Shown here one piece after another: positions 33,794-41,992 of a DNA stretch of 41,992 nucleotides (position 1 is its first letter; each line of letters opens with the position of its first letter). Position numbers and translations under genes: made by a program. Location of the stretch: assembly GCA_028874915.1 (NCBI GenBank), contig JAPPHA010000058.1:1-41992 (forward strand), written 5' to 3'. The notes beneath the pieces were generated by a model. That model did no database searches, had not been told where the DNA came from, and saw only the letters and a list, made by a program, of their open reading frames with translations. Source of the stretch: Paracoccaceae bacterium. Its GTDB lineage: Bacteria > Pseudomonadota > Alphaproteobacteria > Rhodobacterales > Rhodobacteraceae.

Positions 33794-35158
33794 GTGCGTC
33801 CATCCACCGGTGTTCGGGTGGCAGTTGCTGTTGCCGTTATCTGTCTTTCGATTGTGGAGAACCAAGGGCCTGTCGCGGCGGCCGACTTCTTCAAGCTTTC
33901 CGGGCATGGCGGTCCGATCAAGGGCATTTCCATCGATGCGTCCTCCGACTCCGGGCGCATCCTGACCGCAAGTTTCGACTATTCCATTGGAGTCTGGGCG
34001 CCGGGTTCCGATGATCGGGGCGGAACCGGACCGATCTGGCTCGAAGGCCACAACGCGGCAGTCAATACGGTTCGACTCGTGGATTCGTCGACCGCAGTGT
34101 CGGGAGGCGATGATACGGATGTCAGGCTTTGGGATCTGGAGTCGGGTTCGTCGCGCAAGCTGACTGGCCACAGGGGAAAGATCCTGTCTCTTGATGTCGC
34201 TCCTGCCGGTGATCGTGTGGCCTCGGCAAGCTGGGATGGGACCGTGGGAATCTGGTCGGTTTCGGGCGACGACTCTCCTGTGTTCCTTGCCGACACCGGA
34301 GCGGCTGTCAATGATGTGGTCTTTTCTGATGATGGGTATTCGCTCTACGCGGCGTCGTCTGACGGGCATATCCGACATTGGGATCTGGAGAGCCGGGCGG
34401 TCTTGAGGAAACTGACTGAACACGGATTCGGGATCAATCTGCTGATTCTCAATGAAACCGATGGCTGGCTTGCCTACGGCGCCGTTGACGGCGGAACGCG
34501 GGTCATCGACATCGAGACGGCCGAAGTGCTGGCCGACCTGACATTGGATCGTCGGCCGATACTGGCCATGGCGTTGTCTCCGGATCGGAGCCGTCTTGCC
34601 GTCGGTGACGGCGACGGGTTTATCATGGTCGTGGATACCGACGACTGGTCAATTGCCAAGGATTTCCGGGCTGCCCGCCATGGTCCGGTCTGGGCGCTTG
34701 CCTTTTCCGCAGACGGCGAGAGCATCTATGCCGGCGGAATTGACGATGCGATGTTTGCCTGGCCGCTTGCGGGATCCGGCACGGTCGAACTGATGGCGGA
34801 AGGTGGGCGAACTTTTCTTCTCGATCCGAAGCAGATGACCAACGGGGAACGGCAGTTCAACCGGAAATGCTCGATCTGTCATACGCTCGTCGGCGACGGC
34901 GCCCGTCGCGCAGGCCCGTCGCTGGCGGGGGTTTTCGGCCGCAAGGCAGGTGCGGTCGAAGGCTACAGCTACACGCGGTCCTTGAAGTCGACGGACATCA
35001 TCTGGTCGGAAAATACCATAAGTGCGCTCTTTGAATTGGGTCCTGACAATTATGTTCCAGGGACAAAGATGCCGATGCAACGCATCGCCCGAAAACAGGA
35101 TCGCGATGATCTTATTGCTTTCCTGAAAGTCGCGACATCTGTTGAGGCCGATCCCTGA
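33794..35158 (+). CDS. Secreted WD40 beta-propeller fused to a c-type cytochrome
   Basis: A protein of about 454 residues. GTG 33794 gives a tidy signal peptide (basic start, AVAVAVICLSIV core, PVAAA|DFF site). ATG 33737 would add 19 residues. The body is a WD40 propeller of about seven blades, for example DTDVRLWDLESG, SWDGTVGIWSVSG, SSDGHIRHWDLESR and GDGDGFIMVVD. The C-terminal ~100 residues are a class I cytochrome c with heme motif CSICH, a GPSLAGVFGR segment and distal Met in TKMPMQR. It is therefore a periplasmic electron carrier tied to a protein-interaction platform. It has no operon partner; the RmuC gene is convergent. Confidence 0.88.
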   Translation: MRPSTGVRVAVAVAVICLSIVENQGPVAAADFFKLSGHGGPIKGISIDASSDSGRILTASFDYSIGVWAPGSDDRGGTGPIWLEGHNAAVNTVRLVDSSTAVSGGDDTDVRLWDLESGSSRKLTGHRGKILSLDVAPAGDRVASASWDGTVGIWSVSGDDSPVFLADTGAAVNDVVFSDDGYSLYAASSDGHIRHWDLESRAVLRKLTEHGFGINLLILNETDGWLAYGAVDGGTRVIDIETAEVLADLTLDRRPILAMALSPDRSRLAVGDGDGFIMVVDTDDWSIAKDFRAARHGPVWALAFSADGESIYAGGIDDAMFAWPLAGSGTVELMAEGGRTFLLDPKQMTNGERQFNRKCSICHTLVGDGARRAGPSLAGVFGRKAGAVEGYSYTRSLKSTDIIWSENTISALFELGPDNYVPGTKMPMQRIARKQDRDDLIAFLKVATSVEADP

Positions 35159-35257
35159 CGGTCCCGTAAGCTGTCTTCCAGAATGTGATTGTCGGGCGTA
35201 TTCCCGCCGGTGACGGGATGCCTTTGGGTCGAAATTCGAGGGCAGACCGCGACCGCA

Positions 35258-36505
35258 TCAAGCCGAATGCCGGACACTGGTCTCATTGGGGGGCTTCGGA
35301 AGGGAGGATTCGTTGTCCGGCTCCGTTCCGCCAGTTCCGTCAGCCGATGAAATCGTGTCAAAATCAAAGGAATCCAGGTTTGCGGCGTGTTTGCGCGCCT
35401 TGCCGGCCGAGGTCTTGATCTGGTCAATGTCCCTGGCCGCCTGGCTGAAATGCCGGTCGAGATTGTCAACTCTGTCCGACAGGCGATTGATGTTCTCGGT
35501 CAGTTGACCGATGACGCCGCGAATCTTGTTGGCCTGCTCGCGCATCCGGACATCGCGTAGAATTGCGCGAAGCGTGTTGAGCGTCGCCATGCAGGTGGTT
35601 GGCGAGACTATCCAGACCCGTTTCTGGAATCCGTCCCGGACGACGTCGGTAAAGTTGGCGTGCAATTCCGCGTAGACGGCCTCCGACGGCAGGAACAGGA
35701 TTGCGCCGTCCGCCGTTTCTCCGTCGATAATGTATTTCTCTGAAATGTCGGTAATGTGCTTGACGACGGATGTCCGCATCGCGCGGGCTGCGAACTTGCG
35801 TTGTTCGTCAGTCTCGGCGCATCGAAGCGCTTCGTAGGCTTCCAGAGGAAACTTGCTGTCGATAACAATGTCGCCTGGCGGACGCGGCATGCGGATAAGG
35901 CAGTCGGCGCGCTTCCCGTTCGAGAGCGTGCATTGCATGTCGAAGGCGTCGGGCGGAAGCGCCTTCGACACGATGGCATGGAGCTGGATCTCGCCGAAGG
36001 ATCCGCGTGTCTGCTTGTTGGACAGGATATCCTGGAGAGAGAGCACGTTCTCCGAGAGGCTCGTGATATTGTGCTGGGCCTTGTCGATGGTCTCAAGCCG
36101 CGTCCGCAGTTCGCCAAGGGATTCTCGCGTCTCCTTGGCGACGTTGGAGACGGTCTGGCCCAGTTCGGTCCGGGTCTGGCTCTGGTTGTTGCTGATCTCG
36201 CGGATCCGACCGTCAAGCCCCTGCAAGGCATCGTTAACGGCACGAAGATTGGCCGCCAGGGAGGCCTCGAGCTCTGGTTGGGCCCGGTTTCGCGATAGCC
36301 GGAACGCAAGGACCAGCCCGACGGCGATCATGATCAGCGTCACGATTCCCACGCCGAACAGGAGGGCAGGAACCAGGCCCGGACCTCCCGCTGTCATGGC
36401 GTCAGAATCCGTCCGGGACGTTGTTGCGGGTTCCGGTTCGAACCGGAGTTCGGGTGGACTGTCATCGAATCGCGCGGGCGGCGGCTGTGCACAAGGCTGC
36501 GGCAC
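35258..36505 (-). CDS. rmuC: DNA recombination protein RmuC
   Basis: A 415-residue protein of the RmuC family. An N-terminal membrane anchor (ALLFGVGIVTLIMIAVGLVL, residues ~48–67) is followed by a coiled-coil stretch (RIREISNNQSQTRTELGQTV). The PD-(D/E)XK-like nuclease domain comes next: RGSFGEIQLHAIV, DIVIDSKFPLEAYEAL (Asp and Lys of the core), ILFLPSEAVYAEL and VWIVSPTTCMATLNTLRAI. RmuC limits inversions at short repeats. I chose GTG 36505 because GGAGACAAGG lies immediately upstream and the gene then starts 27 bases after mutL. ATG 36397 is an alternative. The mutL–rmuC order suggests co-transcription of two DNA-maintenance genes. Confidence 0.9.
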   Translation of the reverse strand: MPQPCAQPPPARFDDSPPELRFEPEPATTSRTDSDAMTAGGPGLVPALLFGVGIVTLIMIAVGLVLAFRLSRNRAQPELEASLAANLRAVNDALQGLDGRIREISNNQSQTRTELGQTVSNVAKETRESLGELRTRLETIDKAQHNITSLSENVLSLQDILSNKQTRGSFGEIQLHAIVSKALPPDAFDMQCTLSNGKRADCLIRMPRPPGDIVIDSKFPLEAYEALRCAETDEQRKFAARAMRTSVVKHITDISEKYIIDGETADGAILFLPSEAVYAELHANFTDVVRDGFQKRVWIVSPTTCMATLNTLRAILRDVRMREQANKIRGVIGQLTENINRLSDRVDNLDRHFSQAARDIDQIKTSAGKARKHAANLDSFDFDTISSADGTGGTEPDNESSLPKPPNETSVRHSA

Positions 36506-36532
36506 CCCTTGTCTCCGAAGAGGCGTGTCACA

Positions 36533-38503
36533 TCATCGTCTGCCAAAGAGTTTCTCGATATCGGCAAGCTTCAACTCCACATGGGTCGGCCGGCCGTGAT
36601 TGCACTGGCCTGAGAACGGTGTCGCTTCCATTTCGCGCAGGAGCGCGTCCATTTCGGCGACGGACATTGACTTTCCGGCCCGGACCGACCGGTGGCACGA
36701 CATCCTCGAAAGAACGCGGTCGATGCGTTCACCGACGGCGTTTGAATAACCGGTCGCCGCGAGTTCGTCGCAAATGTCGCGAACCAGCGAGGTGACGTCG
36801 ATGTCACCCAGAATCGCGGGGGCTTCGCGAACGCAGACAGCCGAGCCGCCAAAAGGCTCGACTCCCAGTCCGAGACGAGACAGATCGTCGGCAATGGCAA
36901 GAATGTTCTCCCGGTCGCCGCTGTCCAATTCGATGATTTCCGGAAGCAGGAGGAGTTGCGAGCGGACACCACCCGCCGCCAATTGCGCCTTGAACCGTTC
37001 ATAGACGAGCCGTTCATGGGCGGCGTGCTGATCGACGATGACGATACCGTCCCGGGTCTGGGCCATAACGTAGGTATCGTGAAACTGGGCCCGTGCCGCG
37101 CCAAGGGGTGCGTCCGGGAGAAACGGATCGGCGTTCGGGCCTGTCGAGTCCGGGTCCGACATGGGGACCGCGCGATCGGCGTCGATGGGCTCCGGCCCGG
37201 GGCCGGTCCAGGCTTCTGAGGTCCCGGCAGCGGCCGGGACCATTGCACCCGGGCCGCCTGGCGGGCTGGTCTCGGCACCGGCTGCCGGTCCCTGCAGTTG
37301 GAATCCGGCGCCGAGAGCCCGCTGACTGGGTCGATTCCTGTGATGAGTTGCGTGGCTTGCCGGTCGTCGTCCCGATTGCGCTGCCGTGCCGGCGGTCGCA
37401 ATGAAATCCTGGGCGATCCGATCCGACGTCCGGTGACTCTCACCGGCCAGGGCGTGCCTGACCCCGGTCACGACAAGTTTCCGGACGGCCTGTGGTTCGC
37501 GGAACCTGACCTGGGCCTTCGTCGGATGGACATTGACATCGACCCGTTCCGGATCGCAGTCCAGGAACAGCACGGCCGCAGGGTATCGATCGCGACTGAG
37601 AAGGTCGGAGTAGGCGGCCCTGACGGCGCCGAGGAACAACGGATCCCGGACCGATCGGCCGTTGACGAAGGTGAATTGGGCGACGGCCGCCCCTCGGGAG
37701 TACGTAGGAAGCGCCGCATACCCGCTGAGGGCATAGCCATCGATCGCGGCCTCCACAGGAATCGCGCTTTCGACGAAGTCTTTTCCGAGGAGTGATCTCA
37801 GCCGTTCCCGGAGTGCCTCCGCAAAGGGACCGGGCTGTCGGTCGGCGCGGAGTCGCAAACGTCCAGGGCCGCCGGTTGTCGCGCTGCCGGCGCTGGCACC
37901 GGGCCCGCTGATGTCGCGGAGCGTAAACCCGATCCCGGGCGCCGCCATGGCCAGCCTCTTGATCGTTGCGTTGATTTCCCTGGCCTCGGCTGTGTCGCTG
38001 CGGAGAAATTTCCGCCGGGCGGGAAGGGCCCGGAACAGGTCCCTGAGCTCGACCACAGTGCCGTCGGACAGGGCGACCGGTTCGAGCGGCCCGGTCCGAC
38101 TGCCTTCGACGGTGATCGAGGCCGCGGCGGCGCTGCCGGTGGAGCGGGACCGAAGGCTGAGCCGCCCGGCGGCCCCTATTGCCGCCAGCGCCTCACCGCG
38201 AAACCCGAAGTCAGCGATATTGACCAGATCCGAGCCATCGATCTTCGAGGTGGCGTGATTTCGGACCGCCAGTTCCAGTTGGTCCTGCGGAATTCCGTGA
38301 CCGTCGTCTGTGACCCTGATAAGGGTCTTTCCGCCGTCCGCATAGGCAATGTCGATGCGGGTGGCCCCGGCGTCGAGGGCGTTTTCGACGAGTTCCTTGA
38401 GCACCGAGGCCGGTCGTTCCACCACCTCGCCAGCAGCGATTCTCTGGATTGCCGCTTCGTCGAGCTGGCGTATCGGTCTGGGTTCAGGCGTGTTTCGGTC
38501 CAT
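36533..38503 (-). CDS. mutL: DNA mismatch repair protein MutL (endonuclease type)
   Basis: A 656-residue protein. The N-terminal GHKL ATPase has VLKELVENALDAGAT, DDGHGI, ATSKI and FGFRGEALAAIG. A Pro/Gly/Ala-rich linker spans residues ~370–460. The C-terminal dimerisation/endonuclease domain carries the metal motif DQHAAHERLVYE, then CHRSVRAGK and QCNHGRPTHVELKLADIEKL. The endonuclease motif means it nicks DNA itself and does not use MutH. The 'CNHGRP' ending is the usual alphaproteobacterial form. ATG 38503 (MDRNTPEPRPIRQLDE) is preferred, and GTG 38530 would add nine residues. It works with MutS, not seen here. rmuC follows directly. Confidence 0.93.
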   Translation of the reverse strand: MDRNTPEPRPIRQLDEAAIQRIAAGEVVERPASVLKELVENALDAGATRIDIAYADGGKTLIRVTDDGHGIPQDQLELAVRNHATSKIDGSDLVNIADFGFRGEALAAIGAAGRLSLRSRSTGSAAAASITVEGSRTGPLEPVALSDGTVVELRDLFRALPARRKFLRSDTAEAREINATIKRLAMAAPGIGFTLRDISGPGASAGSATTGGPGRLRLRADRQPGPFAEALRERLRSLLGKDFVESAIPVEAAIDGYALSGYAALPTYSRGAAVAQFTFVNGRSVRDPLFLGAVRAAYSDLLSRDRYPAAVLFLDCDPERVDVNVHPTKAQVRFREPQAVRKLVVTGVRHALAGESHRTSDRIAQDFIATAGTAAQSGRRPASHATHHRNRPSQRALGAGFQLQGPAAGAETSPPGGPGAMVPAAAGTSEAWTGPGPEPIDADRAVPMSDPDSTGPNADPFLPDAPLGAARAQFHDTYVMAQTRDGIVIVDQHAAHERLVYERFKAQLAAGGVRSQLLLLPEIIELDSGDRENILAIADDLSRLGLGVEPFGGSAVCVREAPAILGDIDVTSLVRDICDELAATGYSNAVGERIDRVLSRMSCHRSVRAGKSMSVAEMDALLREMEATPFSGQCNHGRPTHVELKLADIEKLFGRR

Positions 38504-39002
38504 GCTGACGTCGACGCATTCGGGATTCACAGACGGTCACCATTGACCACTCTTGGCTCATAACATGGCAATGGCCAGTTGGACATGTCCCGGGATAGAA
38601 CTTGCGAGCCTGCCTCAAGTGTTCGCTGAATCTGGTCATTCTGCTGCTCTGCCTCGGCGCGAAACGCGGGATTGACCCATTGGCTCGTGGAAGCCTTCAT
38701 CGCTGACCTTCATTTCAACAGATCTGTTGTCAACGAAACGGTTGAACAGATAGAGCCGGTAACCCGGACAATGTGCGTCTCATGCCGGCCTCCCGGGAAC
38801 CGGATCCCGAACACGGCCGGACGGGATTGCCGACGTAAAATTTCCTCCTATCGGGAAGGCTGGTTTCCTCACTGTCGATTGAGTTTATATTGGCCTTTGG
38901 GTTCGGCCCGCCGGACTTCCGTCGGACTGTCGTGCAACCGTTCGGGGTGCCGTGTCGCGAGGGGAACATGGGCGGGCCTGTCGAACTGAGAGGAGAAGGA
39001 TC
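38504..39002. other. Intergenic region upstream of glnT-like gene
   Basis: No gene or clear riboswitch. The GlnT frame is open back to 38952, but the GTG at 39003 has the better ribosome site. Confidence 0.4.
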
Positions 39003-40418
39003 GTGACTGAATATGTCGAGCAGATGGACTCCGCACTGCCATCCGAGGAACGGATCCGGGAAACCCACGAACGGCTGGAAAGGGAAGGTGTCAAGTACCT
39101 GCTTCCCGCCTGGATCGATCTGTTTGGAATTCCGAAGACCAAACCAGTGCCGCTTTGCGATTTCCGCGACCTCTGCATTGGCAAGGGTCCCCAGTTTGCC
39201 GTCCACTCCGTTTCGTACGTTCCCGAACTGACTCCGGCCGATCCGGATCAGATCATCATACCGGACCTCGACGCGGTCTATGTGTGTCCGTGGGATCGTT
39301 CAACGGCGATGATCTTTTGTGACCTTTTCTGGGAAGGACAGCCCTACAATGTCTGTCCCCGGCAAGCCCTGAAACGGGGAATCCAGGACGCCCGTGAAGC
39401 GGGATTCGTTGGATCGGCCGGCATCGAACCCGAGTTCATCGCCATGCGATTCGACGAGTCGGGGAGGCCTGTGAAGGCGGTCGAAAATGACCCGGCCAAC
39501 GCGATCAACCCGCGCCGCCAGGCCTTCGGTTACGATCTCGAGTACTCAATCGAGGCGATGCCGTTTTTCAAGGACATGATCGATATCCTGAACGAGATGG
39601 GCTGGGGCCTCCACGATGTTGTCGCCGAGGGCGCGTATTCTCAGTTTGAACTCGACTTCCACTACACCAATGTCCTGGAAATGGCCGATCGGCTGGTCTT
39701 CCTCCGAATCCTGCTCAAGGAAGTGGCCAAGCGGCACGGCTGGTTCATTACCTTCATGCCGAAGCCGACGACCGGTGACTGGCGTTCCGGAGCGCATATC
39801 AATTTTTCGCTGCAGGCCGCGGGGCGCCCCGGTGAAAACCTCTTCGGTTCGGCAAGCCAGGGGTGGACCGATTCCGCCCGGCACGCCGTCGGCGGCCTGA
39901 TCACCCATTCCGAAGCCTTGACCGCGCTCACCTGTCCGACGGTCAACTCCTACAACGGGCTGGTTCCGAGGGTTGGAGGCTTGGAAGGGGGCACGGTCAC
40001 CTGGGCGCCAACGAACATCACCTTCGGACACAACAACCGGTCCGCCCAGTTCCGGCTTCCGCAAAGCCGTTACTGCATCGAGAACCGGGCTGCCGACATG
40101 TGCATGAACATCTACCTGGCGTTGGCGATGACACAGGCTGCCGTCATCGAAGGTATCACGAACCGGATTGACCCCGGCCCCCCGACCGACCGCGATCTTT
40201 ACGCCATGACGGATGAGGAATTCCGCGAACTCGGAATCCGGCGCCTGCCAAGGAACCTTTTTGAGGCTGTCGAGGCCTTGGGTCAGGACACGTTGGCGGA
40301 ACGTGTGATGGGACCGGTAATGCGAAAGTCCTACATCGAGTACAAGGTCGATGAATGGGAGCGCTACAGCCAGTCGGTGACGGACTGGGAGGTCAAGGAA
40401 TACCTGCGACTGTATTGA
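39003..40418 (+). CDS. glnT: Type III glutamine synthetase-like ligase (GlnT family)
   Basis: A 471-residue ligase from GTG 39003, with GGAGAAGG 4 bases upstream. Glutamine-synthetase motifs are in order: the metal-binding GIEPEF, EGAYSQFELDF, the GDWRSGAHINFSL loop with its His, NNRSAQFRLP for ATP/phosphate and the Glu/Arg in CIENRAADMCMN. Length and motif spelling fit the 'type III glutamate–ammonia ligase' branch. Members include glutamine synthetase III of rhizobia and relatives using other amines (for example gamma-glutamylmethylamide synthetase). No N-methylglutamate dehydrogenase genes are adjacent, so which amine is used is open. A MetX-like hydrolase follows 64 bases on. Confidence 0.85.
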   Translation: MTEYVEQMDSALPSEERIRETHERLEREGVKYLLPAWIDLFGIPKTKPVPLCDFRDLCIGKGPQFAVHSVSYVPELTPADPDQIIIPDLDAVYVCPWDRSTAMIFCDLFWEGQPYNVCPRQALKRGIQDAREAGFVGSAGIEPEFIAMRFDESGRPVKAVENDPANAINPRRQAFGYDLEYSIEAMPFFKDMIDILNEMGWGLHDVVAEGAYSQFELDFHYTNVLEMADRLVFLRILLKEVAKRHGWFITFMPKPTTGDWRSGAHINFSLQAAGRPGENLFGSASQGWTDSARHAVGGLITHSEALTALTCPTVNSYNGLVPRVGGLEGGTVTWAPTNITFGHNNRSAQFRLPQSRYCIENRAADMCMNIYLALAMTQAAVIEGITNRIDPGPPTDRDLYAMTDEEFRELGIRRLPRNLFEAVEALGQDTLAERVMGPVMRKSYIEYKVDEWERYSQSVTDWEVKEYLRLY

Positions 40419-40482
40419 GGACTTCCCAAATGACCGGATCGGCGCGAAACCCCACCTGTTCGGATCCATCGCTGGACGCGCC

Positions 40483-41508
40483 ATGAACGGAAGGGACGAT
40501 CACGAAGTCTTTGAACTCGGCGATGTCGAACTCGTCGGCGGAGGCTGTTTGCGTGGAGCCCGGCTCGCCTACATGACCTACGGCGCGCTGAACGAAACCC
40601 GTGACAACGTCGTCCTGCTGCCGACCTTCTACACGGGCACGCACCTCAGGAACGAAGGGTATTTCGGACCCGGCCGGGCGATCGATCCGGCACGACACTT
40701 CGTCGTGTCGGTCAACATGTTCGGGAACGGCTTGTCGACCTCACCCAGTAACGCGCACGCCGGCAACCGGGGAGCGCAATTCCCGGAGGTTGCGCTCCAG
40801 GACAACGTGGCCTGCCAGCACCGCCTCCTCACGGAACGACTTGGAGTCAGACGCATCCGCCTGGTCGCCGGCTGGTCCATGGCCGGCTGTCAGGCCTACC
40901 ACTGGGCGGTCCGCTTTCCGGATATGGTAGACACCATACTTCCGTTTTGCGCTTCAGCGAGGACATCGCCCCACAACCAAGTGTTCCTCGATGGCGTCAA
41001 GTCGGCCCTTACGGCGGATCCCGATTGGAGAAGCGGAACCTATGAGGAGCCACCCGTTGCGGGCCTTCGGGCCTTCGGTGTCGTCTATGCCGGCTGGGCG
41101 TATTCGCAGACGTTCTTCCGCGACGGGCTATACCGACGACTCGGGTTCGCGTCGCCGGAGGCACTTCTGGAGGAGTGGGCAAGGGAGCATTCCGAGGACT
41201 GGGACGCCAATGACCTTCTGGCAATGCTGGGAAGTTGGCGGTTGGCTGACATCAGTTCAGGGGAACGATTTCAGGGAGATTTCGAGCGGGCTCTGGCCTC
41301 GATCCGTGCCCGTGCCATTCTCCTGCCGTGCGCCCAGGACCTGTATTTCCCGCCGGAAGACAATGAAATCGAAGCCCGGCACATGCCGAATGCCGAGTTG
41401 CGTGTCTTCGAGTCGCCTTGGGGGCACTGCGTTGGCAGTCCTGGCAATGATCCGGAATTTGATGCCTTTCTCGACTCCTGCATCAGGGATCTGCTCGACT
41501 CCGGGTGA
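40483..41508 (+). CDS. MetX-like alpha/beta-hydrolase (homoserine acetyltransferase family)
   Basis: A 341-residue alpha/beta-hydrolase. The nucleophile elbow is GWSMAG (Ser). The acid is in LLPCAQDLYFPPEDN (Asp), and the His is in SPWGHCVGSPG. The N-terminal RLAYMTYGALNETRDNVVLLP and HFVVSVNMFGNGLSTSPSN match the homoserine O-acetyltransferase/MetX family (oxyanion region). Several relatives are hydrolases rather than acyltransferases, so the reaction is not certain. It lies 64 bases after the GlnT-type gene in the same direction and is probably co-transcribed. A possible joint task is formation or breakdown of an acyl/amide compound, but that is speculation. Confidence 0.83.
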   Translation: MNGRDDHEVFELGDVELVGGGCLRGARLAYMTYGALNETRDNVVLLPTFYTGTHLRNEGYFGPGRAIDPARHFVVSVNMFGNGLSTSPSNAHAGNRGAQFPEVALQDNVACQHRLLTERLGVRRIRLVAGWSMAGCQAYHWAVRFPDMVDTILPFCASARTSPHNQVFLDGVKSALTADPDWRSGTYEEPPVAGLRAFGVVYAGWAYSQTFFRDGLYRRLGFASPEALLEEWAREHSEDWDANDLLAMLGSWRLADISSGERFQGDFERALASIRARAILLPCAQDLYFPPEDNEIEARHMPNAELRVFESPWGHCVGSPGNDPEFDAFLDSCIRDLLDSG

Positions 41509-41571
41509 TCGGCCGGCTCGCGCGAATGCATCCTGGTCACCGGCTTCGAATCCGGATCCAAGAAAATCTGG

Positions 41572-41880
41572 TCACAATGCCGCGCAGTCCGAATGCGTTT
41601 CCAGTTTGTCGAAGCTGGCGATGGTGTCCGGTCCGGACGGGCAGAAGAACCCGTATCTCCAATACGGGTTCCAACGTCCGGTTTGCACCAGCGCCTCGTC
41701 GAGGAAGTCGTTGTAGTTGAACGTGACGCAGTGGCAGCCACTGGTTTTTCAGTGGTTCGCAAGCCGCATCAGGTCCTTGCGACGGACGTCGTCCTTCCAG
41801 GCTTTATGGAGCAGGTCGAGAAACGGTCATCTCAGTTCCGAAGGCGGGAAGCCATGAAACTCGCGCAGGGGACTGTCGCG
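41572..41880 (-). pseudogene. SIR2-like-domain protein remnant with two internal stops
   Basis: One minus-strand frame reads SPLREFHGFPPSELR, stop, LDLLHKAWKDDVRRKDLMRL with ANH, stop, KTSGCHCVTFNYNDFLDEAL, VQTGRWNPYWRYGFFCPSG, then DTIASFDKLETH, ending at TGA 41574–41572. The 'CVTFNYNDFLDEAL' segment resembles the SIR2-like NAD-binding/hydrolase domains of bacterial defence proteins. Two in-frame stops and loss of both ends show it is not functional, and the sequence may continue beyond the window edge. The identification rests on a short stretch only. Confidence 0.5.
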
Positions 41881-41992
41881 TTCAGGCGGCAGGTGAATGC
41901 GCGTTCCTTGTTGCAATAGACGTCTGCCGCCTGTATGTCTTCCTCATGGCTGACAGGTATGCCAGGAACGCAGGTGCGGTCTTCACGCTCAA

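Overview
The window looks like a GC-rich alphaproteobacterial chromosome segment. This is inferred from the lspA–DUF3035 lipoprotein pair, a mutL–rmuC pair whose MutL ends in an alphaproteobacterial-style C-terminus, an MbfA-type iron exporter, a GlnT-type glutamine synthetase and a cysteine-containing formate dehydrogenase. No rRNA, tRNA or CRISPR array was seen. Adding up the CDSs I regard as intact gives about 27 kb of 42 kb, roughly 65% coding. That is low for a free-living bacterium, and several of the gaps hold visibly broken genes.

Left part (1–16.3 kb): a truncated IS630-type transposase and an AT-richer orphan gene of likely foreign origin come first, then a YCII/DGPF protein. Next is a catabolic-looking cluster: a GntR/FCD regulator, an SsuA/NMT1-type binding protein, its ATPase and permease, and an FAD oxidoreductase, all on the minus strand. 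A divergent AroE-like dehydrogenase shares the control region, which carries two inverted repeats. A frameshifted HigA-type antitoxin, a DUF4389 membrane protein, an Sfp-type phosphopantetheinyl transferase and an unusual NCS2 permease follow. Two truncated pseudogenes (a DUF4143 ATPase tail and a Met/Cys PLP enzyme) meet within about 15 bp of each other, and an MFS transporter follows.

Middle part (16.3–27.1 kb): a DmeF-like metal exporter and MbfA handle metals. A decaying defence/toxin island follows. It has an intact hipBA module with operator-like repeats, an AbiJ-NTD4-type gene fused head-to-tail to hipA but carrying a stop and a frameshift, and a broken metallo-beta-lactamase gene with a broken upstream partner. 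An exported protein and a small partner of unknown function then overlap by 11 nt just ahead of fdhA.

Right part (27.2–42 kb): mostly core functions. These are formate dehydrogenase alpha subunit, DUF3035 lipoprotein and LspA, a histone-H1-like basic protein, a secreted WD40–cytochrome c fusion, RmuC, MutL, a type III glutamine synthetase and a MetX-like alpha/beta hydrolase. A SIR2-like pseudogene remnant lies at the right edge.

The best candidates for undescribed biology are the transporter/oxidoreductase/AroE-like cluster, the unknown gene pair before fdhA, the WD40–cytochrome c fusion, the NCS2 protein lacking the usual substrate-binding residues, and the hipBA–AbiJ-NTD4 and metallo-beta-lactamase defence remnants.
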